Positions 1-15,027 are shown, counted from the stretch's first letter. The stretch is 64,000 nucleotides of DNA from Ciona savignyi (GCA_000149265.1 CH003308.1:465221-529220); one strand, 5' to 3'. Notes: a model not told the origin generated them from the letters alone. Made by a program: numbers and translations.

Positions 1-178
1 CTGGTGACCATCAGCAAAACTTTTACAATCATCCGATTTATGTACACAAATATTTGTTTAGCTTTTAAATTTTACTTGGCTTATACAATCAATGTAAATT
101 TGCAAAAAATATACACATCAAAAGTTGTTCATGGTAGAAAAAGTCTCCAAATAAAATCAGATTTTTAGTATCACTTAC

Positions 179-3100
179 ATTAGATTGGGCAACAGTCCAC
201 ACTGACCACTTGTATAGAATACACATACAGAGATAGCCAATGAGAGCACACAGAAATAACAACTGTGGTAACAATTCACAGTAAAGTGTAAGTTTATCCT
301 TGAAGTGCCTGGAAAGTAACACTGGGCATGAATAACAAACTAAAAAAACAGTAAAAAAAATCTACATTTTTAAATTCATGAATGACTATGTACTATGGGT
401 GGAGGGAAATGTAGTATAATGTTTATTTAGGCTGGCGGCATGCTGTGGTGGAATAAAGTGTCCACGTGGTAACATCATGTTGTCTACATCGCTATAAATA
501 TATATTACATTGTGGAGAATAAACGCCTTTTTTATCTATGTTAAAGTCACACAAATTAATATTGTTTAGATTTAGTTTTAGGGTTAAGAATATTGTTGGG
601 GAAGTGATAGATTATTTTCTCGTGCTTTTAATTAGCAGTTTTTCCTATTCCTTTTTCCATCACTTTAAAACATAAAAATGTATGCATAGAAGGTTATTCA
701 CAACACCATATGGTGTAAAAGCTATACCATGGATGTCCATGCAATAATATTTGTATTACTCTATCTGTTTCAAAATGATAACCAATAGTCTGGTAATAAA
801 GTAATGGCTCCAAAACAGACTTGAGATTTGAAAAATAGTTATTTGACTACACAACAGCCCATTTGATTTCAAAGAAAAGGGAATATGTAACAGTGGACGG
901 TTAAAACTGATTTTAATACTTAAAATGGATTCTGGTGAGAAGGAAATGGTAAATAAAACTACGGAACAATATGTTGCATTCATCAGTTGCACTATTACAG
1001 TGTGTAGTAGGTAATTTTTTAAATTTCGTTATATTAGATAATGTATGTTAGATACCACTACATTGGAGTGATGTGCTCAATGACAAATCCCTCGCATAGA
1101 AATACATTAATGGTTGTTCGTTTAAAAAATACAGAACATATTACCTGCGATTACAAAACGCAAGTGAAAGACCAAAAATCATCTGAGCAAAACCCATTAA
1201 TACAGCATTCTTCATTTTGTAACTGTTTTGCACTGTAATCTTGTTTTCAGCTGACTGCCAGATCTAAATTATTAAGGATTAGGAATATGATAGTACAGAG
1301 TAATGTGGCAACTATTAATTGTCATGGGAGTAAGTTCAAATTAGGTTAAGCTTTCTTCTTTGCAATTAAAAAAAACTTGAAATGAACTCTTTAATAAAAA
1401 AAATATGTAAAACTAGTTTTACCGGGTCAATACCATAGAAATATGGGTAACCGCGAAATACGCCGGGTTTGTTTGGATCCAGAGTCACTACTGGGTTGGT
1501 GGCAAGGAATACGTCATTGTCTCTGTAAAAAATAGATTAATGGGCCACCAGAATAAGTGAACAATGTTGGTTTTTTAATCTGCCCGTAGTTATTTCCACA
1601 TTTTCCTTAATACTCAAGTGTGCAATTTCAACATAAAACAATTACTTACACATCGAAATTCCATAAAAAACTTACGTGAAATTCATTGCTCTGACATTCC
1701 AGGAAGTGCCAAATATATTGATGGATCGAGAAAAGCATTCATTATAAAGAAAGCCGGTGTAAATGGAGAATAGACCCATCAGTAATATTAGGTAACGACC
1801 ATCAAACATCATTTTAAATATCTGAAAAATTTGTTTTCTTAACTATTGCAAAACTTAAGTGCACTAATCTAATTTTTGTTGAAAATTAAATAAAGTATTA
1901 ATAAGTTTGTGCCATGATATTTCTTTCTTTTATTAAGAATGATAATTAGGGATATGAATTTTGTGTCAGCTAATGATTACATCACCATATCAAAAACGAC
2001 CACATTTTGAATATGCAACTGTATGTCTACCATTATTAACAATAAACATAGCACATACCTCATCTTCAGGTTTGTGTTTCATATAGCGATTTTCCTTTAA
2101 CACCAAGTATAAAGCAAATAAAAACATAAGAAGGCCGTGACCCATATCGCCAAACATAACCGCAAATAGAAACGGGAACGTTATTATGGTGAATGGGGCT
2201 GTAAACAAAATGCATGTTATTAAGATAAGTAAATTGTATATATGGCACTATTTTTTTTTATATATGAAGTCAGATATAACCAATATTGTTACTAACTATT
2301 AATGTAAAGTAATAATGGTTTGAAGTGATTACATTTACTTGCCATTTACTTGAATTTTAAAAGGCATTTAAGATATATGTATTTTAATAGTTTCGTCACT
2401 AGTTTAAATGTTCCAAGAGCCACATTCCAGGTATGGAATTTAAATGAATTTTCACTAAACCTGGATTTTATAGCATTTTGCCTGCCTGATCTTTCCCTTG
2501 CATCGTTTTTTTAACTATAGCAATGATCACCACGTTAACTTGTTTACCGGAAAGAGCGAATGTACTTCATATGTAAAGCGCGAGCAATTTTTGTTTGTAT
2601 AATTACCAACAAATGCGTTATTTCGTAATTTTAATTTGACTTTCGTAATGTAATTCCCATGTCTATAATTTTGCAATTTAAAGTAATTTTAAAATTATGT
2701 CTAGCACTAGCCCCCATTTCTGAAAACTAAAAAAAATATCGACTAGTCTTGACAAAAATAAATAAATTTGCCAATTCCACCAGTACATTTAAGAAGAAGC
2801 AACACAATCAAAAACATAAACCCCACATTTACTTTATTATCAGGCAAAAATAATTTCTTTTATAAGTAGCCGTAGATATGATTGATAGTTAATGAAAGCA
2901 TATTTGGATTAAAACTCAAAATTCCCTTCTAAAAATATTATGAAGAGATTTGAAAAAGTGCATTGTACATGCTGCTCTTAAAGAAAAGCTCATCGTGAAA
3001 CTTAAGTAATACAAAATTTAAAAAATAGCCTTATGAAAATTAAATTGAGAAATAAACAATTTGTCATTCACCTGGGTTAACCTCCCTGTAGTTGGAGACG

Positions 3101-6100
3101 CCAAATGCATCGATTATTGCTTGAAACCCAGAAGTAAATTTGTCAGTTTGATTGTAAGTTGGTGGATTTTCCTTCGTCTGCATTTGTTGCATTATGGAAG
3201 GAACAGATGATCCACTCAACTCCTGTTCATATTAAAATTATATCACTGTACAAATTACTATGTATATAGATATTTATTATACAAATTACTTATGTATATA
3301 GATATTTATACACATGTATATATAAATCTTTCATATCATGTAACTTTACTTTTTATTGTATTATGCACAATTTTCACAAATGGTGATATTTAAATTAAAA
3401 ACTTTATAAAAAATGTGACTGTTTTGCCATATTGATAACAAGTAATACCAGACCATGAGTTAAAAATATTATTGTTGAATGTGATGATTAATACAATCAA
3501 GTTTATTTTTATCATTTTAAATAAACATGTTAAAAAGTGCAAAAAAATCTTTTATAAAACCAAATTACACAGCAAGTTTTAGGATTTAAGAAGACTCCTC
3601 GCATAACAAATGTTAGAATGATTAATATTTTATGCATATTTGCATATGGCATATGTATAAATATATATATTATTTTTATTTGAGTCAATCTTCCATTTGT
3701 ATTATGCATTATTCTTTTTGATATCAAGCATCATTTATGGTTAAAGCACCCTAGACACCACTATTCTGACGCCAATGTAAGTGCCAATAAAGTATAACCT
3801 GAATTCAGCATATATGCAGCAAATAAAGCATAATACATTAAATTAAGTTTTAAATGCTTTAAAAATGTACGTACTGTTCCTCTTCTCAAAGCGAGTTGAA
3901 TTCGATCGATGTCAACAACTGGACACCAACATTCGGCGATCAAACACTTCTCGGCAATGTTTACGTTGAACAGGTTCAGTGTGTGGTAGATCGCCTTTAT
4001 CTTTCGAACCTGGAAAAAATGATCATTTCAATGTAATTATTACATGGAAAGTACAGGCAACACCAGTGAAATAATATTAATATTTTACATGTAAGGTGGT
4101 TTACTCTCCAAAAAATGTGAACTAAAATTTTGAACTCACTTTGATTGAAATCAGTCAAAAATACTTACTTTTATGAGCCACACTCGTATGTTAAGCGCAA
4201 CTTGGGACAAAACCATTCTTCTATGATCAGCGGTTTGATTTAAAACCTAAAAACAATGAGTTACTATTTGTATAATTTAAAATGAGTGCCCTGTGCACAA
4301 ATTGGTATAATTTTTAATAAAATATTGTGATGATACATGTCTTGGCACTGCCTTATCCGCACAAGTTTAATTACATATAACAGGCGAAATACAATAAGGT
4401 TGCCGAACCATGCAAATAACAAACCATAAACATAAAACCGTCAAAGTGTTTTAACAATTTTATTGGATATGTACATTGGCAGACATGTAATTTCTGACAT
4501 ATGTTAATGTAACAACAAGTCAAGCGTTTTATTTAACAATGATAAATTACAGTTTGCAGATCTTCGATTCTGGTCATGACACCAAGAGCAATTTCCCTCC
4601 GTTCCTGTGGGGTCTCCGGACACGGATATAAAGTGGCACGAAACCTGGAGGGGAAATCCAATCAAAAATTAACAATTTAGATGTAAAAATATGAATATTA
4701 ATTGTCCAATATATAGTGATATAATAATCCACAGCTGGAAGTATCAAATAAGAAAACTATATGTGAGAAAAAATACTGAGTTGTTGCAATAAAGCCAAAT
4801 GAAACAACACCTTAGGCCTCGTCAGATTTTTATGTGTTTTAGAATTAAAATAGTAAAAACCATCAAACGAAATAAATTTACCCTGTACATATTTTCTTTA
4901 TTCTGCTTTTCAACTGATCTCCTTGAAAGAATACAATGAAAACATACTTGTTCACTTTGTCACCCTGGAACATAGTTGATTTTACGAATGAGGTTGCATA
5001 TTTACGAGATTCAGAGGGTTAATCCTTTATCTCATCAGTAAAAATTTTGTTGAAAGACCGGTTTATGAACAGTTTAAGCTGTCAACTTATCGGATAACAT
5101 GCACTGAAGCATCATTTAGATTGTGTCGACTAAAAAGTTTGTAACAGAAACAAAGAACCAAGAAAAAGAACTTTTGTTCCCAACGAACCATAATTATATT
5201 TTTATACATTTACTTGATGAACGTCTTTTTTAGTTGTTTAACTCGTTAGTCCAGTGGGTTATATGTGGGTTTAAACAATGTCCACCAAGTGCTTTAGTAT
5301 ACACAACACAATCAAAAAGCTGGTGTCTGAAAGACTAATATTGCTTTTTCGAAAAATAAACAAGGCTTCCGTTTCACAAACATAATAAACAAATTTTTTA
5401 CCGTATGGGGATCCTCTAATTCAGCTTCAATCTCAGTGTATCTAAGAAATACATTGCCACGACAAGCTCTCCAAATCACTCGTTCAAATGCAGAAATCTT
5501 ATCCCTCATTAACACCCCAGCAACGAATCTAATATAAAAAAATTAACTCTTTATATTAAAATTGTTTTTTTTAAACACACATATGATATGCACTAAACCG
5601 AAATGTGGTGAGTGCGGTAAATTTCAAACAAAAAAAGTGGACTAAGTTGATACAAATCTGTGGGTTATGTAGCAACTTGTAAAAACTTAATCCATTATAA
5701 AAGCTTTTATACCAACCCAAATCTATTAAACGAGCGGGAAAATTCACTGGCGATAAGTGGAGTTTCATCATCATACTGTTGAGGCACATGGGTCTCCTGG
5801 TCTTGTTGATATAAAGCAGCCTGAGCATTTGGATAATTAACATTTAAACTTTACTTTTCTACTAAAAATAATAACATATGTTAATGTCAATTTGAAACAG
5901 ATCTATTTTTTAAATTAATGTCAAAAAGTTTGCACTTGCATAAAAGATTAATAAAAGAAAACAATAAATTTGTAAAATATACATTGTTTATTTTCCTTAA
6001 TTCCTCTTTTTATATTAAGTTAATGTTAACATTACAAAAATACAGAGTTTAGTGATAGGATTTCATAAAAAATGGCATTTTAATACATTATGCGTTTATC

Positions 6101-8961
6101 ATTTGTATTGCGATCATTTAAACGCAAACGCGAGTAAAGTACAATATTGTCTTTTAACTCAGAATAAAAAAATGAATTCGCAAATTAAGATTGAGTTTTT
6201 AAACATATTTGAAAGCCACTGCAAATTATAGTTATAGATGATTGGGAAGTAAACTTGATTATTGTTTTTTTTGTATTTGGTTAATATAATCTGTAAACAC
6301 TCATAAGCAAATACAACTGAAACAAAAACATAAACCACATGTAACCCCAGTATTTCATTGCTTAGTTGCATAATAATTAATTAAATAAATTGAACCTAAA
6401 ATAATATAAAAAATAAATATGAGATTAGCCCCCTTATACATATGGCAAAAGGTATATTCATTTTTTATACAGTGGAACCTAGAGACATACTGATACTAAT
6501 GATAATATAACAGACCACCCTTTTATAATTTGGGTAAAATTATTACCTGTTCAAAAAATTGTTGAGTTTTTCTTAAAATGTGTTTTAGCTCAGTCAGTTC
6601 CAGAAAGTTCTTTTTCAATGCCTCTTGATTCGAATTAACACTTTTCATTTCCGTCTCCAATTTGTCAAATTTATTCTATTAAGATAATAACTGAAAGTTT
6701 ATAATAAACAATTGTGGACTTAGCAACAGTTTCTAAAATGAAATAGACAATACAGATCCATTTACTTAAGAAAAATATTTTTTTTGAAAAAGAACAGACC
6801 CAACTTTAAACTTAGTAAGTAAAAATATTGTACACTTTCTAAGTGCAGAAATTTTAAGCAGCAAGAGTTGCCATAAGGGTGATATGTATCATTGTAATAT
6901 AAGATGGGGTGCTATAGGAACTGTACAATGCCATTGTTATATTGGTAAAAAACCCAGTGCCAGAAGATAGTTTCACACTAGCTACATCATTGTGTCCGAA
7001 CTTTATACCAACAAAAAACAACAACATTATTTATCTAGAGTACGTTATTGCAAAATCCAGACAAGTTTATTTTAATTCTAGCAAAGTAAATGATTCATCA
7101 TGCAATGACGCATTGGACGCCACTCAATTTGTGCATTAGTCGAGCAAGGTGTCAATTGTGTTTAGAAATAAAAATAATAAAAGATATATTGTAGACTACT
7201 ATTATATTGTGCTGATGCAGTTGAAGATTCTTGTATGTGGGTTTTTCCTCTCTCTATATATATATTATATAGGCCTACTGTTTCCTCTGTTGTTCGAACT
7301 CTAAATGACCCTCTATAGTTTGTTTTAGATGTTATAATATCTAAAAAAGTTTAGAAATGCGGTACCTTCAAACAGGGATGCAGTCACAGTCCTAATTATT
7401 ATATTTCTTGGACAGACCCAGTTTAAAACAATGAAGTAAAATACTTCCAAATATAGAAATAAATGGGATTTATGTAGTCATTCTTTAAACCTGTATATAT
7501 CTGATAACACCTGCGATGAGGTCAACTTAGAATCGTGGTGTGATGCAACAATGCTTTTTTTTACCAAGGCTCTTTACAATTTGTTCTGTTTTCATTGACA
7601 AGTTTTAAAATATTTTTTTGGTTAAAAAATGGTTAACCCTGATGAAGCAAGGAAATAAATCTATATTATGTATTTTTACTTTGATGGTTACATCTTGTCC
7701 TCTCATAAATATTGCCAACAAAAAAAACATATCTTTGTGAACTGCTAGTAAACTAATATCACTATTGGGCAATGGATAAATTAGCACTGATTTATTTTGC
7801 TATATTAAGCAAAATATATATTTTATTGGTATTGAGTTTGACATGGAAATTTAAAGGAATAAATATAAAGATTCTTTAGTTAGTAGTAAAATATGTAATT
7901 GAATTTTGAGTTGTGACTTTTGAGTTAACGCTTTATTGTAATAAATATTTAAAAAAAACTTCCAATGTGTGTTTTTAAATTTTTTTTAAAATTTTTGACT
8001 GTTTTTTTTAATAACAAAATTTTAAAAGTATACGAAATTCACCATAAAATATCCCATTTTAAAGATAACACGTTTTTGATCCTAAGTATCATATAATACC
8101 TTGTTTAAGGCTTAGCATCTCTTCAGGTGCTGTCAAACATAAAGAAATTGACTAGTTACGAATTAAAACATTATAAGTAAAAAATGTTTTAAACAAAAAG
8201 TACGGGAATGCAGTAATGCGCCAGATACGACGTGGTTTGGAAATCAATACCTCCATATCAATCATCTCACGGGGCAAAGGAGCAGGTGGATTCTCACCAG
8301 TGTCATCAATGGCCAAATTATCCTTCTTCACCTCTTTTTCAAGAAAACCTTAAAACACAATACAAAATTGAATGTAAAGACATTTGATAAAAAAATGACC
8401 AGAATTCGGTAAAAAAACTTACGCAACTTTCTTTCCATGTCGTCGCACCTACGGACTTCATTGACAAACTTTCGTTGGAAAGCATTTACATCAGGATTTA
8501 ACTGGCGAAATTATTTAATTAAACATTATCAAATTTTTAATTGAAATTTAAAGATTTTTCCACCCCTTGCTGCATAATGTGCAGATATAAATTGTCAATG
8601 TTATAAAGACAATTTAATCGAGAAAACCTTTGTAAATTAGATATTCACAGTGTAGTCTGAATTGGATAATTAATAAATATACGTCTAGTCGTCTACATGC
8701 TTGTTTAGTTAGTTATACGCTCAGGTAATACTTAATTACTGGTCATTTTTTTCGTGCCATCAAAATAATTTAACATTTGTTTGGATGCTGAATAAACCAA
8801 ACTTAACCACTGGTGAAATAAATACACAGCCATAATATACGTACGTCTCTGAACTGAGCCAATCCCAACTCTCCAAGTTCACTGACACAGGCAAACGCAG
8901 CTTCACTCTGAAGATACAACTGTGCCAGGCACATTTCTTCACTGCGAAACAAACTGCCCAT
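179..8961 (-). CDS. ATP6V0A: V-type proton ATPase V0 subunit a, copy 1 (3' end outside window)
   Basis: Subunit a of the membrane V0 sector, which carries protons between the cytosol and the c-ring. Sixteen exons on the minus strand keep one phase-consistent frame: 8845-8961, 8423-8501, 8251-8348, 6547-6675, 5717-5820, 5402-5528, 4882-4964, 4551-4644, 4169-4246, 3875-4009, 3072-3222, 2059-2198, 1676-1821, 1423-1522, 1145-1263 and 179-308. The start is the ATG of [10 protein letters not shown], the usual family N-terminus, followed by [18 protein letters not shown] in exon 2. The N-terminal cytosolic half is complete, and the membrane half begins with [16 protein letters not shown] in exon 12. 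Exon 16 ends at VAQSN, so the last exons, which carry the essential arginines, lie left of the window. Family assignment is secure; orthology to a particular vertebrate isoform (a1, a2, a4) is not. Confidence 0.95.
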
Positions 8962-11359
8962 CTTAAACAGGGACTGTAGGCTCAGCTATTATTAAACAAT
9001 AGATCTTTAATGTCTACAAATAAATATACGTTTTATTAATTTTTATTAAAAAATAATGATGAAGATTAGACAATAAATTATTGTACATTTGGGCAGTTAT
9101 GCTTATCCTTCCAGACAAGTAAATTACTCAGGGCCAAAAAGTCTGAGTAACGTAAAGACTCCACTGTTTACTCTTGCAAATAAAAAACTAATTAAAGTTT
9201 CTTGCAACCGTTTTTATTTAACTGGCGTATAGGGGACAAAAACGAATCCTTATCAGTGTGGCCGCTTTGAATAACACATGGCGCGGCGCAATACTGGAGA
9301 CTATACTACCGATATTCATGTGAGCTTCCACACGTGAGTAAATTCTTACTCGTCCAAATTTTGATGGATTTTAGGTACTAATTATTTTGGGCCCTAGCAT
9401 GAAAAGTAAATGTGGTAGTCCTACGCGTTTGTCAAAAAACAGTTTTCAAAATGAGATCTAAAATTGTTTTCCAGTTATTTATTGTCGTATATGGTATACA
9501 AGGAGGTGCCTAGCCTGGAGCATTTTTAATATTTTTGCATATTGGAAAAAAGTGCATGGTTGATTTTCATTATAAAATATACTCTTTGACAGGCAATCGT
9601 TGAATGGCCTTGATTCGACAGATTTAGCTTGTAAGGGATATAGCAAATGTGTATTTTTAAAACCAAAATTGTTTGATTACATTGTGTTTAGATGATTATG
9701 TTATTATTTTTATGAAAACTTTTTTAAATACTACTAGAAAATAGGGGAATTCGTCTTTAATGTTGACAGTATTACAGCAACTCGACTTCTGTCCATTCCA
9801 TAAATTGCATGTGTCAACATAGAAACTATCTCTAAATTACAAATATGTGCTTATGAGTTATGACTAACACTCAGTTTTATCTTTAAGCAGATAAACAAAT
9901 TAAAATAAGGCAACTTTATAAAGACCTATACAATAAAACAAATTTTACTGTGTCTCTCCTGGCAACTGTGACTACTAGAACCATGACCCTTTAAAAAACA
10001 GACTATTAGCCTTTTATTCTAAACATGACCATGATTCTTACGAATTATCAAAAAACTGTCCTCTTGCTTTTTAAAATCAGAAAATTGTGGTTTGTTCTAT
10101 TAACCAGTGCTATTATAATCTGTTAAAACTATCCCTTTATAATTTCTTACCAAAAGGATTACCACATTATATCATCAAATATATTGTTTGTGCTAAGAAT
10201 TGTATGATTAATCAATGTTAATACAAAGGTAGATAGCTTCAAAATAATTAGAAACGAATTCTACTTAAATATAAAACAATTTTTTCTGTATCTTGATCTA
10301 TTAGGGGAGTAAAAAAACAACATTCTTGTTTGGTTTAAACATTTTAACTTACTTTCATTGCTGTACATTTTTATGATAAACTATTCTGACATTTTTGCCC
10401 AACATATAAAACTAAACTGCTAAAATAACTAAATGTCTAATACGTCACTATGTGTAAAAAAGCAGCCGCTGCATGTTCTTGGACAAGGCAACTTGGTATA
10501 TGTACAATCTCTGTTATTGTTTTAAAAGTAGTTCATTCATATATAGTAATGTTTGAGTCCCATCAAAGCGTGCTTAAGCTACTAGTTTGGTACGACTAAC
10601 TCGATACTCATGTCCTTCGCTGTTCATTCCCTGTAACACAACTTTATAGATGAAATAAACATATTTGGTATTAAGTGATTACTAACTATCGATCACATGT
10701 TAATCATATTTTAATTTATAAACAATGTTAAGTCATGTTTAACTAAGGATTAATGCTAATCTGGGACTATATTGTATAATGGTTCGGATTGTTTTTTGTT
10801 TACTAGCATGTTGCATTTTCACTAAAGTGACAGTACCATGCGAACATACAATGCAAAAGTATTAAAGCAAAAAACAGCAAGGGAGGCAAAAAACTGTTAA
10901 ACTTATTATCAATTTTTTTAAATTAATCGCCGTTCAATTTATTAACTAGTATACAAAGTTGTATATAGAATACTATTGTCTTCAAAGGAAATCTACAAAT
11001 AAAATGAAAAGAACAATTAATAAATTTGCACAAAGCTTATACAGTTAAAATGGTAAACGAAAGGTTTCATTATAATAACTGTAACTTACAAGTTTAAGTT
11101 GTTCAAGACCAAACTGGTATATAGCAATATTGTGCCTGGGTTGGGTTTGATTATTTATAATTCTAATAGAAATATATGTTATTTAAATATTTTAAAACCT
11201 AGTTTTAATTAATTTATTTTAACTGTCATTTGTATTTTACTACCGGTAGTTGTAATGTGTAAAACTAACTAAACCCATGCATCACTGTATTACAATTATT
11301 ATTATAAAACGCATTCAGTGGCAACCAATTTGAATTAATTTTTATTTTTTAATATATAT
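8962..11359. other. Upstream region of V0a copy 1, no gene seen
   Basis: AT-rich intergenic DNA with no open frame that resembles a protein. The copy 1 promoter should lie at its left end, but no core motif stands out. Confidence 0.6.
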
Positions 11360-11452
11360 CCAGTGTATATCCTTATGGGTAATATTTTACCCAGTGTATA
11401 TCCTTATGGGTAATATTTTACCCAGTGTATATCCTTATGGCTCACCAATCTT
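11360..11452. repeat. 31-bp minisatellite, about three copies
   Basis: The unit ccagtgtatatccttatggg plus taatattttac is repeated head to tail from 11360, 11391 and 11422, the last copy incomplete. The first two copies are identical. Confidence 0.85.
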
Positions 11453-11530
11453 TATTATGTTTGGATTCGAGGAGCAGTTTTTAATGGTAGTAACTTGTAC
11501 TCTATTAGTAGTTTTTATCATAGACATAAC

Positions 11531-12127
11531 CTAGGATAGGATATTCATGTTTATCCCGGTGTATGGGAAAACCAAGGGGTTAACACATTGGCAATCGTCA
11601 GATCACCTCGCGCCCACCGTCGACCCGTATGGAAAGTACGTCAATTATCGATAAGTTTTTAAGTGTGCATGCGCTAAATATTTAAGTGTGTAGTGTGCAA
11701 ACGTCCAAGAGTTCACACTTCAAGTGTGCACACAAATCTCATTACTTTTTTACCAAAATTTAAAAAAAATTATCTTATTCCATCCTTAATCTTTCGTGTC
11801 CGTCAGCAAACATATCTATCAACATAACAAAAAATGTACTGACAGTGAATTATTCGAGGTAGGTTTACAGGTTTGTTGGAAATTATACAATGCTTATGTT
11901 TAAAACGCAAAGTCGGGTCAACATACACGCTAACGAGCCGGCGCACAGTTGATTTGTTTCTCAAATAAGATGGATCGCTAGCGTGTGTGAAATTACCCAA
12001 GTGTGCAAAGACACAGGGGAAAAAAACTCGAGTGTGCAACTGCCGTTCTTTCCATACTGCACCGTCGGTTACCGGAGCTATTGCAGTGTGTTGTATTTGA
12101 GACACGCTCCTTCAATTTGGTAAAACC
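11531..12127. repeat. Dispersed repeat copy, interrupted by a younger insertion
   Basis: It starts ctaggataggatattcatg and continues through cctcgcgcccaccgtcg. It resumes at 12060 with accgtcggttaccgg and runs to the ccttcaatttggtaaaacc region. The same repeat is uninterrupted at 42467-42632, and a diverged reverse copy lies near 34230-34372. Confidence 0.75.
11623..12059. mobile_element. 437-bp MITE with 8-bp target duplication
   Basis: Flanked by caccgtcg at 11615-11622 and 12060-12067. Terminal regions gtatggaaagtacg and cgttctttccatac are inverted copies. The related repeat at 42467 lacks it and shows a single caccgtcg, an empty-site comparison that fixes the borders. The 8-bp duplication suggests hAT. 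A 100-codon open frame on the minus strand inside it has no recognisable similarity. Confidence 0.75.
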
Positions 12128-12275
12128 CATTAATCCGCTGGGTTCAGGCAATGTCCATTAATTACTGCTTCAATATTAATGTGGTTTACTGAATAATTTT
12201 TTTCTTTAAATTAAGAATGATGGCACAGGTCTTCACATGATAAAATGTTATTATTTTTATCCATAATGGGTAGAT

Positions 12276-12375
12276 NNNNNNNNNNNNNNNNNNNNNNNNN
12301 NNNNNNNNNNNNNNNNNNNNNNNNNNNNNNNNNNNNNNNNNNNNNNNNNNNNNNNNNNNNNNNNNNNNNNNNNNN
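12276..12375. other. Assembly gap (100 N)
   Basis: A run of exactly 100 N between the two V0a genes. The round length marks a scaffold gap of unknown true size. Confidence 0.99.
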
Positions 12376-12392
12376 ACGTACCATGTTACATC

Positions 12393-12822
12393 ACCACAGT
12401 ATTTCTGGCAGAATAATCGTATAAAAAACGCAGCACGAACGTCGCACGAAACCTTCCTACGTGTTGCCTCTCAATTCAAGTCGTAACACCATTTTCTAGT
12501 TTTACGCTTTTAACTTGTAAATTGTATATTATTCTATAGGGAAATTTATGTTAATTGTATTTTAAAAATTAGTGTTTCTTGATTTTTATTAAAACTAGCT
12601 TTATTCGTGTGTATTTATTTAGCTTGGAACATTTTTAATAACGTGTTTTTAACGCTTTGCCCGTGTTTTCCTATTCCTGTGCGTTATTTGTTTTATTGGC
12701 CGTATTTTATACTGTGTCACAAATGGAATAAACTAAAATTGACGATCTCGCTGGACTTAGATCCATAGAGATACTAATAATACAATCTACATTTTTCTAT
12801 CCGACTATTCTGCCAGAATTAC
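12393..12822. repeat. Unit with inverted ends (probable MITE)
   Basis: ttctggcagaataatcg near 12394 and cgactattctgccagaa near 12802 are inverted copies about 430 bp apart. The target duplication is unclear and the left flank is close to an assembly gap. A separate hAT-like start, cagtggtcttcaactt, lies at 12869 without a detected partner. Confidence 0.45.
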
Positions 12823-14954
12823 TTAGGCCGTACATCGGTAAATTAAAGTCATAGAGATCTTTATATGCCAGTGGTCTTCAACTTTTTTTAATCTTGAATA
12901 ATCACTATTTTACAGTGTTTGTGGCATATGCTTTTTGCAGCTGGTCGCTTAGCCGAAAGTACAACCTTTAGCTGTCCTTCCGGCTGTAAAATGTAAAAAA
13001 AAACGGATTAATGAGCGGTATCATAATAATTTCTATCTCGACAGGTACGGCAGCCTTACCATAGGCAATTTTTCAAAGAAAAAATTTTCGAGCCGAACTG
13101 CAAACGTAAAAGCAAAGCGATAGACTTATAATCAAGAAACCAGTACAATAAAGTTTTTGTTACAATATAGTACAACAGATCACATGACTGGTAGGTTTTA
13201 CTTGATAACCAAAATTATCGATTATACTTTTACGTTTAACCTAACCTTTATAGTGTACTTTTGCCTCAGTAAGAAGCATCCATTTGCGTCTGCCCCAACC
13301 AGCTTACCTGCGGAGTAATTGACAATTTACATCATCGAAGCCCCTTCAAGACCTGGGATAATGTGACATCCATCTTCAGCAACCATCCTTGTAAACGCCT
13401 CACGCTATTAAGAGAAATGAGAATGGCCGGTTGGTCTGGTGATTATGACGTATTCATCACGAGTTATATAAGCCTAAAGACACTGGTCATGTGTAATTGA
13501 GCACTTCTCGATCTGGGAAAGCCAACACGATCGATAATATGGGCAATTAAGCTAATTCTAGCTGCGAAGAAACCAGATAAGTCTGCTGTTTTAGCACAAA
13601 TGCTGGACTATAATCAGTACTGAAAAGTGACACCAGCTTTTCTTGTGAATAATGCAGTGGTGGCTCTGATATAAGCCCGAGTTTTTGGGAGAGAATAATT
13701 AAAATGGAGTAATAAAAAACAAAGTTTGTTCCAGAGGGGGACAACTTCAACGGGCTTCGACTTGACTGTGATTTGTCGAAGTTCCCGTTCTATAGAGTTT
13801 AATTTGGGATCTTCTCACAGTTTATTATACAGAAAGTACAGGACGAAAAGTCAAAGCTTTTAATTGGATAAGAACCTGCCAAGCGGAGAGAACGTGCAAA
13901 TCAAAGGACGCAATTCGCAGCGAAAGGTTTACCAGTAGGTGCATTGAATTACTCGTGTGTTTTATTTCACAGCGTTTTGACAATAAACAAAGCAAGGTTT
14001 AAACTTGCGTGAACTCGATTTTGGAGCCGGCTTGAGTCAGTGGATTCGATCCACACACGGACGTTTATCATGAGCGATCTATCATTTTAATTTTTAATTG
14101 TCAAACGATGCAGTACCTTTAACACTTTCGTTTTTAACCTTACATTTTAGAGTGGAAGTATGACAACGTCAATTGGGTAGGCTACGGCGAAAAATCACAA
14201 ACCCAAACCATATAGAATAGCACCACGTGCTAACCAACACTATTTTGTTAAACCTTAGAAAAATGGCATATACATTTTTGTTTTGTACCCATAACTTAAT
14301 GGGTCCCTGAGTTAGTTATCTCATATGACGCTACGGCATTTTTTTCCAATTACGGCAAAGTTAAAGCTTTCCACGCAGAATTAGGTTTGAGGTTATCGTG
14401 CTCGAATTAGGTACATTTTTGCTAAAACTATTAATCCGTCTACTTGCCCATTACACAAAAGTATTGGTTCGAAAAATTCAGAAAAAATCGCCCCTATTTT
14501 GCATATTTTTGCGTCTCTTAAAAATACCCATACTACATATCTAGCATATCGCAGGATTTCTTCCTGGCTAAACTTACTATACCAGTCAGTCATTTAGTAT
14601 TTCGCGAAAGAATTTCCAGTAAGTTTTGGATGTGACGAATTTCCCCTTGATTGGTTATCTAAATAAAAACTCAAGCGTTTTTAAATAGTGTTAACTAATA
14701 CCTCGGGCCGAAACGGACGTTATAAATGTTTATGGAAATTACCTCGAGGTTTACCAAAACTCAACTACAATTTGTTCTAAGATTTTTTTTTCTTTATTAT
14801 AACTTTGAAACGATAATGAGAAATTTACTGTAACGAAATTGCACATCAATGACTGTTACTTAAGCACTCGATAATTATATATGTATATTTACAAACAAGA
14901 CGACAAATACAAACAGATAATATCTACGGGTTCATCACAAAATCTGTTTAATTT
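12823..14954. other. Intergenic region between the V0a copies, no gene seen
   Basis: Moderately AT-rich with short unsupported open frames only. No splice-consistent coding exon or RNA gene was recognised. Confidence 0.55.
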
Positions 14955-14960
14955 TTTATT
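14955..14960 (-). terminator. Poly(A) signal of V0a copy 2
   Basis: AATAAA on the minus strand, 67 bases past the stop codon at 15028-15030. Confidence 0.65.
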
Positions 14961-15027
14961 TTAAAATCAAGTGAATCCTTTAGCATGAGTGGAACATGGG
15001 ATTATACAATTGTATGTATTAAATGGG

